From assembly GCF_007197575.1 (NCBI RefSeq), contig NZ_CP041616.1, positions 868,001 to 932,000 on the forward strand: a DNA stretch of 64,000 bases. Direction: 5' to 3'. The notes beneath the pieces were generated by a model. That model did no database searches, had not been told where the DNA came from, and saw only the letters and a program-made list of their open reading frames with translations. Both the position numbers and the translations under genes were made by a program. Shown here in pieces: positions 17,974-25,088 of this stretch. Numbering within the stretch: the stretch's first letter is position 1; every line of letters begins with the position of its first letter. Origin of the DNA: Ornithinimicrobium ciconiae. GTDB lineage: Bacteria; Actinomycetota; Actinomycetes; Actinomycetales; Dermatophilaceae.

Positions 17974-18276
17974 ATGTCTGAAGCAACCCTGCCGCAGACG
18001 ACAACGCCAAAACCGACGCTGGACGTCTGGGAATGGCAGTTCGAAGGACTGTGCCGCACCCGCGGTGCGGAGATCTTTTTCCATCCGGAGCGCGAGCGAG
18101 GTGCCGCGCGTCGGTCCCGAGAGTCGTTCGCCACTGCCATGTGTCGGGAGTGCCCGGTGATCCAGCAGTGCCGGTCGCACGCCCTGAGCTTCCCCGAGAA
18201 CTACGGGGTCTGGGGAGGCCTGACCGAGGATGAGCGAGCAGCGATCCTGAGCGGAGCGGTCCCCGAAGCCTCTTGA
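17974..18276 (+). CDS. WhiB-family iron-sulfur regulator, WhiB3/WhiD type
   Basis: A 100-residue WhiB-like protein. The four cluster ligands are Cys27, Cys57, Cys60 and Cys66, and the beta-turn GVWGG is at 78-82, followed by LTEDERAAI. The segment WEWQFEGLCR…EIFFHPERERGAARR resembles mycobacterial WhiB3 and Streptomyces WhiD rather than WhiB1 or WhiB7; no AT-hook follows. WhiB3/WhiD proteins carry a [4Fe-4S] cluster sensitive to O2 and NO and act with the principal sigma factor in redox or developmental control. The ATG at 17974 has AAGGAG 8 nt upstream, so it is preferred to the in-frame GTG at 17932. Confidence 0.9.
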   Translation: MSEATLPQTTTPKPTLDVWEWQFEGLCRTRGAEIFFHPERERGAARRSRESFATAMCRECPVIQQCRSHALSFPENYGVWGGLTEDERAAILSGAVPEAS

Positions 18277-18314
18277 GGTGCCCGCGCGAGCGGGGCTCCG
18301 CAGCGAGCGTGCCC

Positions 18315-18623
18315 TCAGCCCGGCTCGCCGCGCCTCTTGCGCCGGATGATGACGCCCACGTCGACGACGGCGAGGGCCGCGAGCACAGCCAGCACGATGG
18401 TCAGCCACGCGGGGCCGTCTGCTGCTGCGTTCCAGATCGCGCCGACCGTGCACACCACGAGCCCGAAGGTCGCGAGCACGAGGCGCAGGGTGAGGGCACT
18501 GTGAGCCGGAGGAGCCCCACCGATCCCGGCCGTGGGGTCGTGGTAGTCGGGGCGGGCGCGGGACCGCTGTGCGTTGTGGTCCCCGTCCCCGGGTGCCTGC
18601 TCCGGAGGTTGACGACTCATCAC
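18315..18623 (-). CDS. Small two-helix membrane protein (DUF6343-like)
   Basis: A 102-residue protein with a polar proline-rich N-terminus (about 1-40), then two transmembrane helices (about 44-65 and 72-90) and a basic tail (RRKRRGEPG). The pattern HSALTLRLVLATFGLVV…AVVDVGVIIRRKR matches small actinobacterial membrane proteins that I would place in DUF6343. It converges on the whiB gene with 38 bp between. The start is either of the two adjacent ATG codons at 18623/18620. No function known. Confidence 0.65.
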   Translation of the reverse strand: MMSRQPPEQAPGDGDHNAQRSRARPDYHDPTAGIGGAPPAHSALTLRLVLATFGLVVCTVGAIWNAAADGPAWLTIVLAVLAALAVVDVGVIIRRKRRGEPG

Positions 18624-18705
18624 CTCAGCATGCCCTCAGTGTGCCGAGAAGTCATCCTCGCGGCTGACCACGCGAGGTGGCCGTCAGGCTGCCGCGGTCC
18701 CCGCT

Positions 18706-18960
18706 GTGGCGGCGGTCGGCATACTGGTCAATCTCGTCCTGCTGGCGCCCCTGGGCACTCACGACCTGGAGGACGTGGTGGTGTCCGTGCGCGAGCTGCT
18801 GGTCAGACAGCTGCGGCAGTATGCCGCGCCTGCTGACGCTGATCTCCGACGGCCGGCAGGCGCAACGGGCCAATCCGCGCGCGGTGCGCTCGCACTGTCT
18901 GTCTGGGCGTGCCTTGAGGTGTTTGAACGCGAGGTGGCTGACCCCCCGAGGGCGGCGTGA
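18706..18960 (+). CDS. Hypothetical protein upstream of the GAF-ANTAR gene
   Basis: An 84-residue open frame (GTG start) whose stop TGA overlaps the GTG of the next gene (GTGA), suggesting translational coupling. The N-terminus is hydrophobic (VGILVNLVLLAPLG), followed by DLEDVVVSVRELLVRQLRQY. Codon use is mostly GC-ending, as expected for a real gene, but I recognise no family. The start is uncertain and there is no clear ribosome site. It may be a remnant or a chance open frame. Confidence 0.4.
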   Translation: MAAVGILVNLVLLAPLGTHDLEDVVVSVRELLVRQLRQYAAPADADLRRPAGATGQSARGALALSVWACLEVFEREVADPPRAA

Positions 18961-19775
18961 GCGACCCGGTGTCAGCGGTATCGTTAAGACCTAGTGAGTC
19001 CTTCGAAGGGATTTTTGTGGAACGTCATGCGGCAGCATTCGCCCAGATCAGTCGGGACCTCCTCGCCCAGAAGCAGGAGGCCATGACACTGGAGCGGGTC
19101 GCGGTCCTGGCGGTGGAGGTGGTGCCCTCGGCAGATGCTGTCGGCATCTCGCTGCGCCAGAGCTCTGGGATGATCGAGACGGCGGCGTCCACCGGGGCGG
19201 ACGTCATGCGCGCCGACGAGTTGCAGTACGGCCTGGACGAGGGCCCGTGCCTGGACTCCATCCGGGCGGCAGAGACCTATGTCGCCCATGACACCCGCAC
19301 CGATCGCCGGTGGCCGCGTTGGGGTCCGCTGGTGGCCGACCTGGGATTTCTGTCCGTGCTGAGCGTCCAGCTCGTCAACTTTGAGGGGGTGCCGCTCGGC
19401 GCCCTGAATCTCTACGCCCGGCAGGCCGACGTCTACACCGAGGTTGATGTGGACTACGCGTTGGTCTTCGCCCACCACGCCTCCGGAGCGATCGAGGCGA
19501 CTCGCGAGATCGATGGTCTGCGGACGGCCATGCACAGCCGGCACGTGATCGGGGTTGCTCAGGGGATGCTCATGCAGCGCTACGGCCTGACGGTCGATAG
19601 CGCCTTCGAGGTTCTGCTCCGCCGGTCCCAGGAGACCAACACCAAGTTGCGTGACATCGCCAACCTGATGGTCACGACCGGAAGGATCCCGGACAGCCCG
19701 ATCCTGGCTGGGGAGGGCGGGCGCGCACCGTCCGCTCTGACGGCGCCCCAGGTGGGGGGTGCAAGCGTCAACTAG
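18957..19775 (+). CDS. GAF and ANTAR domain transcription antiterminator
   Basis: A 272-residue protein. A GAF sensor domain (about 45-190, AVEVVPSADAVGISLR…YGLDEGPCLDSI…FLSVLSVQL) is followed by an ANTAR RNA-binding domain (about 195-250, MHSRHVIGVAQGMLMQRYGL…AFEVLLRRSQETNTKLRDIA). ANTAR proteins bind paired hexaloop hairpins in nascent RNA and prevent termination. The GTG at 18957 overlaps the preceding frame. An alternative GTG at 19017 has a good GAAGGG site 6 nt upstream and would give a 252-residue protein; I cannot decide between them. The ligand and targets are unknown. Confidence 0.85.
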   Translation: MSDPVSAVSLRPSESFEGIFVERHAAAFAQISRDLLAQKQEAMTLERVAVLAVEVVPSADAVGISLRQSSGMIETAASTGADVMRADELQYGLDEGPCLDSIRAAETYVAHDTRTDRRWPRWGPLVADLGFLSVLSVQLVNFEGVPLGALNLYARQADVYTEVDVDYALVFAHHASGAIEATREIDGLRTAMHSRHVIGVAQGMLMQRYGLTVDSAFEVLLRRSQETNTKLRDIANLMVTTGRIPDSPILAGEGGRAPSALTAPQVGGASVN

Positions 19776-19808
19776 AGCGTTGGCGCCCACGGTGGGACGC
19801 CGGTGACC

Positions 19809-20525
19809 TCATCCAGCGGGGTGGCCACGCCGCTGGACCCCCTGCGCCTGCTGGTATGACGGACCGCCACCAAAGCGCACGAGAGTTCCTCCGGCGGAGC
19901 GGACCTGCGCCGCGAAGGCCGTGTCGAGGTCGAGCTCGCCCGTGGTCGCGAGGGGAAATCCGTCCGTCGCGCGGAACCCCTCCGCCCTGATCACCGGGAC
20001 GCCGGGGGAGACGGCGCTCGGCTCCGCCAGGACCGATTCATAGTCCGAGGGCAGCAAGGGGGGATTGTCCTGACGTGTCCTCGCCTCCAGCCCGTGGACC
20101 GGCTGCCCCGGCCCGACGGGTGCTTCCAGGGCGCGCACCTCACCGATCCAGAGCACGGGCGCGGTGTGTCGGGACGAGCCGGTCCGGGCTGCGGCCACCT
20201 GCACGAGCCGGGGCCCGGGGATGAGATGGGCGTCGAGGAAGATGAGCACGTCGCAGCCCTCGTCGATGGCCGTTGCTGCTGCCAGGTTGCGCGCGGCAGC
20301 GATCGGCAGGGGCCCGCGGGTGTCCGTGCGGGCTGTCCGGACGATGGTCTCCCACCGGTCGGAGGTGACGGGGAGCTGTCTCTTGCCCAGGGTCTTGTCA
20401 TCCATCGCCACGAGGACATGCAGGACGGGGATGGCCGTGCCGAGGGCGATGGCCTCGACCTGGTGGAGCAACTCGGCATGCTGATCGTGAGCCGTGGTCA
20501 GGATGGCCACGCGGGGGGATGACAC
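19809..20525 (-). CDS. Glycosyltransferase family 2 protein
   Basis: A 238-residue GT-A-fold enzyme: PRVAILTTAHDQHAELL at the N-terminus, AAARNLAAATA and the metal/nucleotide-binding strand VLIFLDAHLIPG (about 90-103, DAH in place of the usual DxD). The C-terminal GELDLDTAFAAQVRSAGG region is typical of the acceptor side. It probably transfers a sugar from a nucleotide donor in the cytoplasm; substrate unknown. The GTG start has no ribosome site, but TAGACC lies 6 nt upstream, so a leaderless transcript is plausible. The last 20 residues are low-complexity. Confidence 0.75.
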   Translation of the reverse strand: MSSPRVAILTTAHDQHAELLHQVEAIALGTAIPVLHVLVAMDDKTLGKRQLPVTSDRWETIVRTARTDTRGPLPIAAARNLAAATAIDEGCDVLIFLDAHLIPGPRLVQVAAARTGSSRHTAPVLWIGEVRALEAPVGPGQPVHGLEARTRQDNPPLLPSDYESVLAEPSAVSPGVPVIRAEGFRATDGFPLATTGELDLDTAFAAQVRSAGGTLVRFGGGPSYQQAQGVQRRGHPAG

Positions 20526-20591
20526 GTGCGGGGTCTACTTTCAGCAGTGAGCGAGTGGTGGGTGACGCGGGTACCGATGTCGCTGAGTCTG

Positions 20592-21506
20592 TCAGAAGAC
20601 GGGCTTGCCGCCGGTGACACCCACGACGGTCCCGGACACATAACTCGCCTCGGCGGGCGAGGCGAGGAAGACGAAGGCGCCGGCGAGCTCGGCCGGCTGT
20701 CCCGGCCTGCCCAGGGGAGTGTCCGCGCCGAAGGTCTTCAGATGGTCACCCTCCTGGGTGGCCGGTTGCAGTGGGGTCCAGATGGGGCCCGGCGCGACGG
20801 CGTTGACTCGGATGCCTCGGTTGCCGACCTCGGCGGCCAGGTTGACGGTGAAGTTGTTGATGGCCGCCTTGGTGGCGGCATAGTCGAGCAACGTCGTGGA
20901 GGGCTCATAGGCCTGGATGGAACTGACGTTGATGATGCTGGCGCCACGGCCCAGGTGCGGCAGTGCGGCCTGGGTCAACCAGAACATCGCATAGAGGTTG
21001 GTCTTGAACACCCGGTCCATGTCCTCGGTCGTCAACTCTTCCAGGCCCTGGGTGCGAGCCATCTGGTAGCCAGCGTTGTTGACCAGGATGTCCAGCCCGC
21101 CCAACTCAGCCACAACACGCTCGATCGTCGTGGTGCACGCGGCCTGCACGCGCAGGTCCGCCGGGACCAGGACCGCCGTGCGACCGGCCTCGTGGATCAG
21201 CTCGGCCGTCGCAGTGGCGTCCTCCTGCTCCTCGGGCAGGTAGCCGATCGCGACGTCAGCCCCCTCGCGGGCGTAGGCGATCGCCACCGCGCGTCCGATC
21301 CCGGAGTCCCCACCGGTGATCAGGGCCCGCAGGCCCTTCAGACGGTCATGGCCGACATAGGTGTCCTCACCATGGTCGGGCAGTGGGTCCATCGGTGGGG
21401 TCAGGCCAGGAGGCTGCTGCTCCTGCGCCGGGAATCCGCCCTCTTCCGTGGTCAGAGATGCGGCGTGACGGGCGACAGGGGCCGTCAGGTCGGGGTTCTC
21501 AGGCAT
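20592..21506 (-). CDS. SDR-family oxidoreductase (YhxC/YhdF-like)
   Basis: A 304-residue classical/extended short-chain dehydrogenase: NAD(P)-binding TGGDSGIGRAV (about 63), NNAG, catalytic Ser in NVSSIQ, and YAATK with the Tyr-Lys pair. The N-terminal extension of about 55 residues (PPGLTPPMDPLPDHGEDTYVG…) is typical of the subgroup with general-stress members in Bacillus. The ATG at 21506 is preferred to 21566, because TACGCT ends 6 nt upstream and homologues start here. It reduces or oxidises an unknown carbonyl/alcohol. Confidence 0.88.
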   Translation of the reverse strand: MPENPDLTAPVARHAASLTTEEGGFPAQEQQPPGLTPPMDPLPDHGEDTYVGHDRLKGLRALITGGDSGIGRAVAIAYAREGADVAIGYLPEEQEDATATAELIHEAGRTAVLVPADLRVQAACTTTIERVVAELGGLDILVNNAGYQMARTQGLEELTTEDMDRVFKTNLYAMFWLTQAALPHLGRGASIINVSSIQAYEPSTTLLDYAATKAAINNFTVNLAAEVGNRGIRVNAVAPGPIWTPLQPATQEGDHLKTFGADTPLGRPGQPAELAGAFVFLASPAEASYVSGTVVGVTGGKPVF

Positions 21507-21512
21507 ATCTCG

Positions 21513-21518
21513 AGCGTA
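21513..21518 (-). promoter_or_regulatory. -10 element of the SDR gene (leaderless)
   Basis: TACGCT is separated from the ATG by 6 nt (CGAGAT), and no ribosome site is present. Confidence 0.5.
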
Positions 21519-21651
21519 GGCAGCCCACCAAGGTCCCGCACTCCGGCGGCTCAGGAGAAGTTGCACCGCCGACGGTGCGTCCGACGGTATGCCGTGGTGC
21601 GGATGCTCGCAACACCCTGCGGCCCTGCTGGTGGGAGTGGGCGAGGAGGAC

Positions 21652-21657
21652 TACTTT
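21652..21657 (+). promoter_or_regulatory. -10 element of the acyl-CoA ligase gene (leaderless)
   Basis: TACTTT ends 6 nt before the ATG at 21664. The GGAGG further upstream is 14 nt away, too far for a normal ribosome site. Confidence 0.55.
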
Positions 21658-21663
21658 TGCGCC

Positions 21664-23223
21664 ATGTCGAATCTCTCTGTCCTCCTCGAGGACTCCGCCC
21701 GGACCTACCCCACCCGTGACGCGCTGGTGCTGGGGGAGACCCGGCTCAGGTATGCCCAGGTCAACGGTGCGGCCAACCAGGTGGCCAACCTGCTCGCCGA
21801 GCGTGGCATCGGGCCGGGTGACAAGGTCGCGCTGACCTGCCCGAACGTGCCGCACTTCTCGATCATCTACTTCGGCATCCTCAAGGCCGGAGCGACCGTG
21901 GTGCCGTTGAATGTCCTGCTCAAGGCCCGTGAGGTCGCCTATCACCTGGCGGACTCTGACGCCAAGGCCTACTTCTGCTTCGAGGGCACCGCCGAGCTGC
22001 CGATGGCGCAGGAGGGCCACGCCGCCTTCGAGCAGTCTCCCGGCTGTGAGCACTTCTTCGTGGTCACCGCCGACCCCGCGGCTGCGTCGCCGATCGAGGG
22101 AGCCACCACCTTCGGGGCGGCCCTGGGTGGGCAGGCACCGACCTTCGACACCCACGACGTCGCCGATGACGACACGGCCGTCATCCTCTACACCTCCGGC
22201 ACGACGGGCCAGCCCAAGGGGGCTGAGCTGACGCACGCCAACATGACTTCCAACGCCCTGGTCGGACGGCAACTGTTCCGGGGGGATGCCGAGTCGCCCG
22301 ACACCTATCTCTGCGGGCTGCCCCTGTTCCACTCCTTCGGTCAGACCGTGATCCAGAACAGTGGTTTCGCTTTCGGTGGCACCGTCGTCCTGCTCCCACG
22401 GTTTGAGGCCACGGCGGCGCTCGGGCTGATGCTCAAGGAGTCGGTCACCTTCTTCGCCGGCGTCCCCACGATGTACTGGGGTCTGTTGGGCGCACTTGAC
22501 GAAACCGTCGATGTCGGGGCGATTGCCGCGAACCTGCGGGTCGCCGCCTCGGGCGGGTCGGCTCTTCCCGGGGAGGTGCACAAGGCGTTCCGGGAGCGCT
22601 TCGGCGTGACGATCCTTGAGGGATACGGACTGTCGGAGACCTCCCCGGTCGCGTCGTTCTCCGTCTTTGGTGAGGAGCCCCGGGTCGGGTCTGTCGGCAT
22701 ACCGATCCCGGAGGTGGAGATGCGGCTGATCGCCAGCGACTGGTCGCCGGTCGACCGCTCCGGCGACCCGGATGCGGTGGGCGAGATCGCGATCAAGGGT
22801 CCCAACATCATGAAGGGCTACTACGACCGCCCGGAGGCCACGGCCGAGGCGATCCGGGACGGCTGGTTCCGCAGCGGGGATCTGGGGCGGCAGGACGAGG
22901 ACGGCTACTTCTACATCGTCGACCGGGCCAAGGACATGATCATCCGCGGCGGGTTCAATGTCTATCCGCGTGAGATCGAGGAGGTGCTGATGACCCACCC
23001 GGCCGTCTCGCTCGCCGCCGTGATCGCCGTGCCGCACGAGAGCCTCGGCGAAGAGATCAAGGCCTATGTGATCCCGGAGACCGGCGCGGAGGTGACCAGC
23101 GAGGAGCTGGTGGCGTGGGGCAAGGAGCAGTTCGCCGCCTACAAGTATCCGCGCCTGGTCGAGATCGTCGGCGGCCTGCCGATGACGGCGACCGGCAAGA
23201 TCCTCAAGCGCGAGTTGAGCTGA
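21664..23223 (+). CDS. Long-chain fatty-acid-CoA ligase (FadD-like)
   Basis: A 519-residue ANL-superfamily adenylating enzyme. The P-loop motif YTSGTTGQPKGAEL lies near 173-187, GYGLSETSP near 319, and the hinge YFYIVDRAKDMIIRGGFNVYPREIEE near 417-442. The C-terminal catalytic Lys is in TATGKILKREL. It activates a fatty acid to acyl-AMP and then acyl-CoA in the cytoplasm. Length and motifs match FadD; chain-length preference cannot be read. The ATG at 21664 is chosen because the preceding TACTTT gives a leaderless start and the MSNLSVLLEDSA opening fits the family. It converges on the pit gene. Confidence 0.9.
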   Translation: MSNLSVLLEDSARTYPTRDALVLGETRLRYAQVNGAANQVANLLAERGIGPGDKVALTCPNVPHFSIIYFGILKAGATVVPLNVLLKAREVAYHLADSDAKAYFCFEGTAELPMAQEGHAAFEQSPGCEHFFVVTADPAAASPIEGATTFGAALGGQAPTFDTHDVADDDTAVILYTSGTTGQPKGAELTHANMTSNALVGRQLFRGDAESPDTYLCGLPLFHSFGQTVIQNSGFAFGGTVVLLPRFEATAALGLMLKESVTFFAGVPTMYWGLLGALDETVDVGAIAANLRVAASGGSALPGEVHKAFRERFGVTILEGYGLSETSPVASFSVFGEEPRVGSVGIPIPEVEMRLIASDWSPVDRSGDPDAVGEIAIKGPNIMKGYYDRPEATAEAIRDGWFRSGDLGRQDEDGYFYIVDRAKDMIIRGGFNVYPREIEEVLMTHPAVSLAAVIAVPHESLGEEIKAYVIPETGAEVTSEELVAWGKEQFAAYKYPRLVEIVGGLPMTATGKILKRELS

Positions 23224-23242
23224 GGGCGGTGGATCGGGACCT

Positions 23243-23298
23243 ACGAAACCCTTATCAAAATCCGGGTTGGACCGACGAAACCACTATCAAAATGGGTT
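23243..23298. repeat. Imperfect tandem duplication between convergent genes
   Basis: Two copies of an AT-richer element (ACGAAACC…TATCAAAAT…GGGTT) lie at 23243-23268 and 23275-23298. Each can fold as a short hairpin (AACCC or AACC against GGGTT). They fill the spacer between the acyl-CoA ligase and pit genes, and the second copy touches the pit stop codon. A bidirectional terminator is possible. Confidence 0.55.
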
Positions 23299-24292
23299 AG
23301 ATGAAGAGCGCGAGGAGCCAGTAGGTCACGGCGGCGACGATGCCGGCACCGGGGAAGGTGAGCACCCAGGCGCCGACGATGTTGCCGGCCACGCCCCACC
23401 GCACGGCGGAGAGGCGGCGGGTCGCGCCGACGCCCATGATGGCCGAGGTGATCGTGTGCGTCGTCGAGATCGGCGCCTGGAAGCCCATGCCTGCGATATA
23501 GAGCACCGAGGCGGCCACGCTCTCGGCGGCGAAGCCCTGCGGTGGGTCGAGGTGGATGATCCGGCGACCCAGGGTGCGCATGATCCGCCAGCCCCCGGCA
23601 TACGTCCCGGCAGAGATGACCAGGGCAGAGCTCACGGTCACCCACAGCGGGATGCTGTCGCCCTCGTGGTAACCGCCGACGACCAGCGCCAGGACCACGA
23701 TGCCCATCGTCTTGGCGGCGTCCTGCAGGCCGTGGCCCAGGGCCATCGCGGCGGCTGAGACGGTCTGGGCGTGCCGGAAGTTGCGGGACATCTTGCCGGG
23801 GTGGCCGTTGCGGAAGATCCACAGGATCGCGGTCATGGCCAGGAAGCCCAGGATCATGCCGGCGATCGGCGACACGAGCATCGGGATGACGATCTTCCAG
23901 AGGATGCCGTCCCACAGCACGGTGGTCCCAGCGGCCAGTGAGCCTCCGGCCATGCCACCGATCAGAGCGTGGGAGGAGGAGGACGGCAGGCCGTACCACC
24001 AGGTGAGCAGGTTCCACCCGATGGCGCCGACGAGCGCCGCGGCCACGATGGCCAGGCCGGTCATACCCTCCGGTGGGTCGATGATGCCCGAGCCGACCGT
24101 TTTGGCGACGCCGGTGCCGAGGAAGGCCCCGATCAGGTTGAAGAAGGCCGCCATGGCCAGCGCGACCCGTGGGGTCAGCGCCCGCGTCGACACCGAGGTG
24201 GCGATCGCGTTCGCTGCGTCGTGGAACCCGTTGGTGTAGTTGAAGCCCATCGCCAGGATGACGACAAGGACAACCGGGAGCAGCCCCTCCAC
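23297..24292 (-). CDS. pit: Inorganic phosphate transporter, Pit family (first copy)
   Basis: A 331-residue membrane protein with two homologous halves. Each carries the family signature: GFNYTNGFHDAANAIATS near the N-terminus and MALGHGLQDAAKTMGI in the middle. The segments GLPSSSSHALIGG and APISTTHTITSAIMG mark the re-entrant regions. Pit proteins import metal-phosphate with protons at low affinity and without ATP. The GTG at 24292 begins 4 nt after the DUF47 stop codon, so the two are an operon; the AAGGAG overlapping the DUF47 end can serve as ribosome site. A related pair occurs at 39.6-41.2 kb. Confidence 0.93.
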   Translation of the reverse strand: MEGLLPVVLVVILAMGFNYTNGFHDAANAIATSVSTRALTPRVALAMAAFFNLIGAFLGTGVAKTVGSGIIDPPEGMTGLAIVAAALVGAIGWNLLTWWYGLPSSSSHALIGGMAGGSLAAGTTVLWDGILWKIVIPMLVSPIAGMILGFLAMTAILWIFRNGHPGKMSRNFRHAQTVSAAAMALGHGLQDAAKTMGIVVLALVVGGYHEGDSIPLWVTVSSALVISAGTYAGGWRIMRTLGRRIIHLDPPQGFAAESVAASVLYIAGMGFQAPISTTHTITSAIMGVGATRRLSAVRWGVAGNIVGAWVLTFPGAGIVAAVTYWLLALFI

Positions 24293-24296
24293 CGGT

Positions 24297-24917
24297 TCAG
24301 GACTCCTTGGCTGCGATGCTCTCGACCGTGTTGGCCACGGTCTCGAAGGAGTCGGCCGCGGCCTCGAGCTCGTCGAAGAGCTCCTTGAGCTTGATGATGT
24401 CCACGGCATCCCGGTCGCCGTCGAACAGCGCGGCGATCATCTGCCGGTAGTTGCGGTCTGCGTCGTTCTCCAGGCTGTTGATCGCGATCCAGAACTCCCG
24501 CAGGTTGTGCATCTTCTCCAGCCCGGGCATCGCCTCCAGGGTCAGGTCGGCCATCTCGGCCAGGACCCGTGCCTGCTCGGCCACCGCAGCGGGGAGCTCG
24601 CCGATGCGGTAGAGCACCATGATCTCGGCACTGGCCTCGATGTGGTCCAGGCAGTCGTCCAAGCGCGCGGCCAGGCGATAGATGTCGTCGCGGTCGAACG
24701 GGGTGATGAACGAGCTGTTCACCGCCGACAGGATCGCGTGCGTGGCCTCATCCCCCTCGTGCTCGAGCTCCTTGAGCCGTCGGGCCGCGGTCTGCCACTC
24801 ACCGGGCGGCCCCTCCACCGTCGCCTGCAGGAGGTGGGCCGCATCTCGGATGTGGGTGGCCAGGGTGGCGAACTGGCCATAGAAGCTCGTGTTCTGGGGA
24901 GTCAGCTTGAAGCGCAC
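24297..24917 (-). CDS. DUF47 (PhoU-like) Pit accessory protein (first copy)
   Basis: A 206-residue all-helical protein of the DUF47/TIGR00153 family, distantly related to PhoU. Metal-binding-type acidic and His clusters (LEHEGDEATHAI and FITPFDRDDIYRLAARLDDCLDHIEAS) are visible. DUF47 proteins are almost always paired with Pit and modulate it. The GTG at 24917 gives the family length and is preceded by TAGCAT at 7 nt, with no ribosome site, so the pair probably starts with a leaderless transcript. Confidence 0.92.
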   Translation of the reverse strand: MRFKLTPQNTSFYGQFATLATHIRDAAHLLQATVEGPPGEWQTAARRLKELEHEGDEATHAILSAVNSSFITPFDRDDIYRLAARLDDCLDHIEASAEIMVLYRIGELPAAVAEQARVLAEMADLTLEAMPGLEKMHNLREFWIAINSLENDADRNYRQMIAALFDGDRDAVDIIKLKELFDELEAAADSFETVANTVESIAAKES

Positions 24918-24924
24918 GGCCCTG

Positions 24925-24930
24925 ATGCTA
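24925..24930 (-). promoter_or_regulatory. -10 element of the DUF47-pit operon (leaderless)
   Basis: TAGCAT ends 7 nt before the GTG start of the DUF47 gene. No PHO-box-like repeat is visible upstream. Confidence 0.5.
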
Positions 24931-25088
24931 CGTGACACCGCGCGGTTGCCCGTGCGTCGCCCGCCGTCCACCCGATGTTCATGGTCGATCGTGGTGCGTC
25001 CTCCGCCGTGAGGGGTCTTCCGGTAGCGCGCCGGCCGATGACAGTGACAGGGTGGCGGTGATCCGTCCTCAAGCAGGGAGCCACGACG

